From Trametes villosa (taxonomy: Eukaryota > Basidiomycota > Agaricomycetes > Polyporales > Polyporaceae), in NCBI GenBank assembly GCA_002964805.2, contig PUDQ02000003.1, positions 3,658,001 to 3,722,000 on the forward strand: a DNA stretch of 64,000 bases, read 5' to 3'. The notes beneath the pieces were generated by a model that worked only from the letters and a program-made list of their open reading frames with translations, searched no databases and was not told the origin of the DNA. Made by a program: the position numbers and the translations under genes. This document shows, in pieces, positions 58,107 to 64,000 of the stretch (position 1 is the stretch's first letter; every line of letters begins with the position of its first letter).

Positions 58107-58988
58107 GGCCTGTACTAGTGCCGAGCTCGGTATGAAGCAGGAGAGGCGCGGGAAGACTAGCTGTGGTCGTATCCGTTCATGAACGAGTGTTGAGTAAAAC
58201 CAGTATAGCCGGCGTGTAAAACCGGTTCATATGTACCGTGTATCGCGCACCAGGGGGAGAAACCTAGTGCCGTGACTGTCGACTCGGAGTACTAGTCGTT
58301 GAGGAAGTTGGCACGTAGCACTATAGGCGCCACCGAGGCGCCCACTGCCACAATATATCCTCCCGAAAAGGAAGGCATCGCAACCTGCCCTGAACTCAAC
58401 GCCGTATAAAACTTCGCGACCCTGCACTTCTGTTTCCTTAGAACATACTCAGCTAGGATCTATTTTATAGGTACTAACTCGAGTCTCGCATGTTTACACA
58501 TGCCACATCCTTCTTATCCAGTCGATGACACCAGCGCCCGCTCGTATAACCGAGAACATGGCCGCCTCGGGCGGTCTCGAGGACGTTTGGATCGCGTCTG
58601 CTCGCCCTCTTCGGAGTGGCTTGGAGCGCGAACCAGCGAGCCGGGCGTATGTCTGATGGATCATCTTGTATACTCTGTTCGTAGCGGCGTATAGTTCGCG
58701 TTCTGCAAATGCATGCGCTTTTTCGACTGTCTGCTCTGTGCTCGTTCCCGTTGGGCTCGCAAGTTCACGCAGTGTATCGACATCAAACGCTCAGAACCAG
58801 TCTGATTTACACACAAACACTGACACGGTATGAAACACACAATGAACGGTACCCAGTAGTATGACTCGCGGCCTCCAATCAGTGCTGCACCACGCCAGGC
58901 ACCATGAGCTCACGCCCGTCTGACCTCTAACCAACGTGTACACTTCAAACCTGCAAAGTTCAAGGTTACGATATCCACCTTCAAGCTT
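58107..58988. other. intergenic region containing the second inverted-repeat arm
   Basis: Holds arm B (58359-58661); no gene. Confidence 0.5.
58359..58661 (-). repeat. inverted-repeat arm B (303 bp)
   Basis: Reverse-orientation copy of 51076-51379, 7 kb away. The ATG of the short frame in arm A is changed here (CATGCAG to AGTGCAG), so that frame is not conserved as a gene start. Ends are abrupt: sequence identity stops outside 58359 and 58661. Confidence 0.85.
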
Positions 58989-59708
58989 TCAAGCCGCGTG
59001 CTGACGCTGAATATGCAACTTCAGGTCGTGCCGCCGTGCGTAGCTTCGCGAGCAGCCTACAACCGGGCACTGGTGAGGACGCGGGTTTGCACTGTGCACC
59101 GTCTGGACGTGATGCTGGAGGTTCCACGACCTGGCAAACGCTAGGCCGCACATGTGAGCGCGAGTACACCCCTTTCGGCCATCCCGGGAGAACGTACATA
59201 TGTCACAGTGGGGGCAGCGATGGGTGCGCCTCGACATGTTGGCCAAGGGCGTCGCGTGCTCGTGCTGGACGTGCCTCTCGCGGTCTACGCGCCGCAAGAA
59301 GCTCCGCTCGCAGCCGTGCGCCTCACACGGGTACGGGCGCGCACGCGCGTTTGCGTATTCCACCTGGGCGGATAACGCCTGTCTCAAGCGCTCCATGGTG
59401 GCCGCAGTCATAGCTGCCACTTCCCCGCGCAAGTGAGCTTGTGCATGCGCTCGCGGTGCTCGGAAAGGGGACGTACCGTCATTGGCGTTGCGCTGGGCGA
59501 GCGTTGCCGAGGCCAGAGTCGACCCAGGCAGGGGCCAGGCCGGGAACATAGCAGGGTAGGCATAGGCGTTCGGAGGGTTCAGATGGTTGGGAGGGTGGCT
59601 CAACGCGGGGTCGAAGATGGAGTAGGGAGGCGGAGGGCCGGCCGGCGGCACCTCACCAGGGGTTTCCACGTCGGGTTTGGCCTCGTCGTGCCCGGGGTAG
59701 ATAATCAT
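58989..59708 (-). CDS. C2H2 zinc-finger protein 1
   Basis: Read as one exon of 239 residues. The N-terminal half is Pro/Ala-rich. The C-terminal half has three C2H2 fingers: PCEAHGCERSFLRRVDRERH, CTRAHMCGLAFARSWNLQHH and QCPVVGCSRSYARRHDLKLH, each closing with a final histidine 4-5 residues on, and a CPHCDIC pair between the first two. A GTACGT...GAAG stretch of 57 nt between the halves (following NAND) could be an in-frame intron. DNA binding is expected; targets unknown. Confidence 0.75.
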   Translation of the reverse strand: MIIYPGHDEAKPDVETPGEVPPAGPPPPYSIFDPALSHPPNHLNPPNAYAYPAMFPAWPLPGSTLASATLAQRNANDGTSPFRAPRAHAQAHLRGEVAAMTAATMERLRQALSAQVEYANARARPYPCEAHGCERSFLRRVDRERHVQHEHATPLANMSRRTHRCPHCDICTFSRDGRKGCTRAHMCGLAFARSWNLQHHVQTVHSANPRPHQCPVVGCSRSYARRHDLKLHIQRQHAA

Positions 59709-61035
59709 CGCGCATGTAAGGTGGGAGGCTAATCTGTGCGTCGAAGGGGGATGCTGGTGGGAGCAGTGCAGTCCGGCGCGTAGTTATAACGCAGACTATA
59801 AACAGCCCAGCCTCTACTGCAGCGTACCGCAGCACCCCGAGCTTGTATCTTGCTGCAGCAGAAGCCGCGGCAGCAGGCTGCGCACGAGGACCCAGCACGG
59901 CGGAAATGAGCTGCAGCACTGCAGCAGGGAAGAAGATAGAGTTCGCGAGGAGGCGCTGCAGCAGGCCTCCACGCGCAAGCCGTGAGGTTGCTGCGCCCAG
60001 GGCACGAGCATGCGACGCGGCAAACAGCGAGAGGTTAGATTGTAGCCGAGGCGATTCAAGTGAAGTCCTTCAGAGCTGCAGCAGCCCAGAGGGAGAGCCG
60101 GTAGTGACCACAGGGGAGCAAGAGCCTGGTATCCAGTTTGACAGATTTGTTGACCTTGAGCGCCGCCTGGATAGACAACAGGATACGTCCGCGAGTGTCG
60201 AGAGCGATATGTTTGCCACATCTTGCTGAGAACGTCTACATGCGCGTCATGAGTCGTCTACCGCAGCACACCCCCATCCTCACCTACCCCAGCATGATCT
60301 ACCGCAGCGCGCAGGCCTCGATCGACGGCCGGAGTTAGGCTTACCGCTCCGCGCTCGCTGCAGCGCACGCAGAGGCAGAGCATTAAAGAGACCCAGGTTG
60401 CGGGGCCCACATGGAGGGATGCGGCTCGCGACTCCCACCCCGCAGCCGCGCGGGTTCCAGCATGAGCGTGAGCATGAGGGAGCTGAACGTGCGCGCGTTT
60501 CGTGCACGCGAGGACGCGATCGGTACTCTCCGGGGCTCGAAGACGACATCATGCAAGGATTGTCTGAAGTTTCGACCAGGTGAGAGAAGAGGTTTACAGA
60601 TGATCGAATATCCACGAATATGGTAAACAATATAGCAAACGCGGGCAGCTGGGATCGTTATCATACAGAATATGACGAAGGCGGGATGGGAGGGAGAGCA
60701 TGGGATGTGAGCGAATAGCATATACAAAACGAGACTCAGAGCGGGAGTGACTGAGATACTGATACCCGATAACAAACTTAAAGCAATACTCGAGCGCAAA
60801 TAGGACAGCGCAGAGCGACACGAAAGGAAACAAAGCTCCTCGCACATACGCTTCCGAGGGGGACCTCCCCGGGCCGCGCGGGGACCCGAGATGTCATCCC
60901 CATTCAGAAACGCACGCGCCCCTCCCCTCGCCGTGTGCGCGCACAGGCGTATCCGACAGCAGCATCGGATCGAGTGCCCACCGCTCCCCGGGACACGCGA
61001 CCCGACGCGCTACCTCCTGCGTCCCTTAGGCCCCC
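59709..61035. other. intergenic with a GCAG/CTGCAG-rich tract
   Basis: The stretch 59817-60080 contains many CTGCAG and GCAGCA words (for example TGCTGCAGCAG near 59850 and CTGCAGCACTGCAGCAG near 59910) and no supported gene. The rest is ordinary spacer. Confidence 0.5.
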
Positions 61036-62291
61036 TTACATCGGCTGGGCTCCCTGCCCGACAAAGCCCTGGGAGATGGATGTCAGCGGGTGGGGAGAGC
61101 AGCATACACCCGCTCCCAGCATGGTGTATGCGTAGCTGGCGCACACGGCGTCTGCGCTTGAGGCCCGGAAAGGACTTACCGGGGTTGTAGCACCCACCTC
61201 ACCGTGAAGTCCAGGGTGTTTCTTGCTGATGTGCTCCTGCAAGTCGTAGTTACGAGAGTAGCCCTGTACGGCTTTCGGGCAGCCCTGGACGCTGCATGTG
61301 TGAGGCCGTTCCTTGTTATGTTTCCCGCTGATGTGCTGTTGAAGATTGTAGCTCCGGTCGAAGACTGGCGGTAGGTGTGAGGACGGTCGGCATGTCCCGG
61401 CGAAATGGACGCACCTTGCGGGCAGCCCGGTACGGTACAAGGTAGGATCTTCTTGGGCTTCTTGCCCGAGTCCTTGGAAGACGACGCTTTTCGCGGAGAA
61501 TGCGTCGTCTTGCTACTCTTGAATGGCGCAGGCTTCGTGGGTTCCCGTGATATCCCGGGAGAGGTTGGAGCGGGATCACCGCCGGAGGACGAGGGAGGAA
61601 CGCCCTCGATCCAAAGACCAGGATGGTCGACGTCGGTGGACACGGTGACCTGCACGCCCGTCCCCTGACGATGAGCATCCGCGACATCAGCACCGGGGTG
61701 CTGCTGTTGCGGTCGCTCATCGCTTGTGAAGGTTGGAGGGGAGTACTGATGCGCAGGCGCGTCCGCGGATGGGCGTGTAGCGAACGGGTGCGTACCAGGG
61801 CAAAGCGCTGATGTTGTCGCCGGTTGAGCAACTGGCGGAAGTCCGAAGAGATGACGTAGTTCTTCGAGCTGTTCCTCGCTGAAGAGCAGCTCCTGCTGCA
61901 TAGGCGTCTCGGCAGATTCTTCCTTCTCGCATCCATCGTCCACGAATTCTGGGGACGTTGGTGGGGACGACGCCTGGCTGTGGTACCAGCTTGACGCGGA
62001 CGACGTCGTCGCAGCGTCGCTAGGGGCCGGTAAGGAAGGAGTTTGAGGGAGATTCTGCTGGGACTCCCAGGAGAAGCGAAGGAGAGAGGGGTCGATAGTC
62101 GATGGGGGAGTGGTACTGAACAACGCGTCGATATCGCGCTCGAAGTCGAGCGTATCCTCGGACGCGCCTAATGAATATCCGCCCTGATGGGTGGGAGCTA
62201 CGATCTGCTGAGGCAAAGTGTCGTCAAGGGTGACGATGTAGTTGGTCTGGTTGTCGGTGTAGTGGTCAGGTATGTTGGCCATGGTGGACAT
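61036..62291 (-). CDS. C2H2 zinc-finger protein 2
   Basis: Three exons, 61415-62291, 61180-61364, 61036-61068 (364 residues). About 280 N-terminal residues are acidic and Ser/Thr/Pro-rich, like an activation region, ending in a basic KKPKK stretch. Two C2H2 fingers follow: CTVPGCPQVFDRSYNLQQHI with H four residues on (crossing the first intron in phase), and CSVQGCPKAVQGYSRNYDLQ EH...H. The last, 111-nt intron is optional, since skipping it keeps the frame and the same stop. Probable transcription factor; the start at 62291 has a second ATG three codons later. Confidence 0.82.
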
Positions 62292-62912
62292 GACGAAGGG
62301 GCGGGGATGCGGATGCGGGGGTCAGCACGACTCCAAGTCATGTCAATGTATACGGGTAGTAGACGCCCATAAGCTGCAGCAGGATCGACGCGCTTTCCTA
62401 CCACCATCATCCCACCCCCAGCGTCCGCTGCACAGTGCTCAGTCTATGCGTGGAGAACACAGCCTGGTTATTGAATTCACACCGCTAGCAGGCTACATAG
62501 GCCAAGCACCCAGGTACGACATTTGTCTTGCATGTGCGGTCGTCAATATTGATTGATGTACGGCGGCCAGCCGCAGCGAGCGCCGCGTTCGCGCACCTCC
62601 ATATCCGCATCGTCGCCCCAAGTTGCTAGTACACAACGCGTCTCTGGGGGCCTCGTACGAGCCGTAGCCGGCATGTACGTCTCAGTTCGCTTGTACCCTG
62701 CGCGGCGCTCTCACGAGAAATGTTACCCAGTCGGCGTCCCTCAGTAGTGACTAAGTCAAACCAGTGAGCATGAGATTGACCACACCGCCTTCCTACTCGC
62801 ACAACATCTCGCACCTCGAGGAGGACTATACCTGCAGGGTCTTGTTGTCGCATACGGACGTACTTCCTCGACGCGCATCCGCGCCAAGCATCCGGGCCAA
62901 GCACATTTTCAT
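62292..62912. other. intergenic spacer
   Basis: Promoter of the zinc-finger gene and 3' flank of the GH51 gene; nothing else recognised. Confidence 0.45.
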
Positions 62913-64000
62913 TTACTGCAAGTTCAGTACGAGCAATGTAAACGAATGCTCCTTGAACGTCCACCGCCCGTCCCACTTCTCCCTCCGCGTCTGCACGCTC
63001 ACCTCGTCCTCCTTCCCCCACCCGTTTCGCGCCCAGACATCCTTATGCCACAGCTCGTGCACCTCGACCTCTGCGCCAACGCGCTCGAACGCGACGCGGA
63101 TCGGGACCTCGTAGCTCGCGTGCTCGCTCCGGTTCACCACCGCGACGCGCAGGCTCCGCGCGCCCGTCCCCGCGTCCACGTGCAGGACTGCGGACGCGTC
63201 CAAATCCTTCGGGCGGCCCTTCACGCTCGCGATCCACTGCGGCAGTGTCTCGCCCGCGAACGTAGGCGACTCGAGCGCGAGCCGGACGGCCGTGCCGTCG
63301 CGCATATAGCGTGAGAAGAGATAGAGCGGCCAGTAGATCGTCTGCCGGAAGAGCCCTGTGGGACTGCGGGCGCGGTCAGCCTTCGCGCAGCACGCGTACG
63401 CAGCGGGGGCACGCGCGCGACGCACCTGGTGATCAGCGGCGAGATGACGTTGACGCTCTGCGCGATGCATGCGATGTCGACGACGTCGGCTTGTCGGACG
63501 AAGACGTTCAGCCAGGACGCCATGGCGAGCGCGTCGGCGAAGTTGTAAAACTGCTCGAGCCCGTTCTGCGGTGTTCCTGTAGCGCGAGGTGAGCGGCGTC
63601 GCATTCGCAGGTGCACCTTCACTCACCGACGGTCTCGTCCCAGACACCGTACTCGTCGAATGCGATTTTGATGGGCTTGCTCACATTCCTCGCGAACCGC
63701 TGAAGAGCATGCACTTTAGTGGTATATCGCGAACCGGGAAGCACGCGCGTACCGCCTTGTTAATGAGCCCTTTGCAGACCTCGATGGAGTACTCTGCAGC
63801 GTCTGGGCCGTACACTCCGCGCCCATACTCCCTTTCCGTTTGCGACCGGTCGCGAGGTCCGAACCCTGTGTACAGGTGAACGCTATTTCTTGTCAGTGCA
63901 CGACCCTCTCCCCACGATGCTCATCACAACTGACCTATGCAGCTCAACCTTGTCTACCAGCTCGTCCAGCACCACGCCATCCCAGTGGTTGACCCCCGTC
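62913..64000 (-). CDS. alpha-L-arabinofuranosidase, GH51 family (C-terminal part)
   Basis: The gene continues beyond the right edge. Visible exons: 63935-64000, 63753-63888, 63627-63699, 63426-63576, 62913-63363. They encode HWDGVVLDELVDKVELH, NSVHLYTGFGPRDRSQTE, IKIAFDEYGVWDETVG (the Glu in IAFDEYG is at the position of the GH51 catalytic nucleophile), LEQFYNFADALAMASWLNVF, IACIAQSVNVISPLITSPTG and LFRQTIYWPLYLFSRYMRDG, followed by the C-terminal beta-domain ending FTLLVLNLQ. These are characteristic of GH51 enzymes, which remove arabinose side chains from hemicellulose and fit a plant-litter or wood decomposer. The N-terminal signal and acid/base region are outside the window. Confidence 0.9.

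Noticed and set aside
1..64000. CRISPR arrays, bacterial operons, ribosome binding sites, rRNA genes
   Set aside because: None present; spliced genes and tRNA structure show a eukaryotic nuclear sequence.

Overview
The window is nuclear DNA of a filamentous basidiomycete, most likely an Agaricomycete and probably of the Polyporales type. This rests on GC-rich coding exons cut by many 46-70 nt GT-AG introns, on families typical of that group (DUF7918, DUF7729, expanded UstYa/DUF3328, fungal F-box genes, short N-terminal bundle proteins related to MLKL) and on a tRNA-Gly(GCC). All gene models are hand-spliced from the sequence, with reading phase checked across every intron; none is supported by transcripts.

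Layout. 0-10.6 kb: the 3' tip of a gene, a mitochondrial TPR protein (Mgr3-like), a DUF7918 gene, a DUF1769 gene with a 699-nt first intron, tRNA-Gly and a DUF7729 membrane protein. 11.7-17 kb: cluster copy 1, made of a small single-pass membrane protein, a UstYa-type oxidase, a seven-pass membrane protein and a 52-residue secreted peptide. 18.8-22.8 kb: a stand-alone MLKL-NTD-like four-helix-bundle protein, a tandem repeat, a third UstYa gene and a small secreted protein with a Lys-Arg site. 23-38.6 kb: housekeeping genes (TPT-family transporter, GT61-like glycosyltransferase, Atp10, a Ran1-like kinase, a PITH protein, mitochondrial uS5) and a MITE-like element. 40.3-48.3 kb: cluster copy 2, made of the seven-pass protein, UstYa, the small membrane protein, an intact 13-exon cytochrome P450 and a second copy of the small secreted peptide. 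48.8-49.7 kb: the 3' remnant of a non-LTR retrotransposon. 51-58.7 kb: a near-identical 304-bp inverted repeat enclosing a Pro/Met-rich protein, a bHLH factor and two F-box genes. 59-64 kb: two C2H2 zinc-finger genes and the C-terminal part of a GH51 alpha-L-arabinofuranosidase running off the right edge.

The most interesting content is the duplicated UstYa block. Three gene families (small membrane protein, UstYa, seven-pass protein) occur in the same relative order, with copy 2 inverted, and the UstYa and seven-pass genes are tail to tail in both. Each block lies near a very short secreted peptide that shares the residues LWNNEGH near its C-terminus, an exon 1 of exactly 154 nt and a TATAAG box about 70 bp before the start codon. 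UstYa proteins are known oxidative cyclases and tailoring enzymes of fungal RiPP (dikaritin) and related pathways, so a new UstYa-dependent peptide system is a reasonable, untested hypothesis. The P450 in copy 2 would be a natural further tailoring enzyme.
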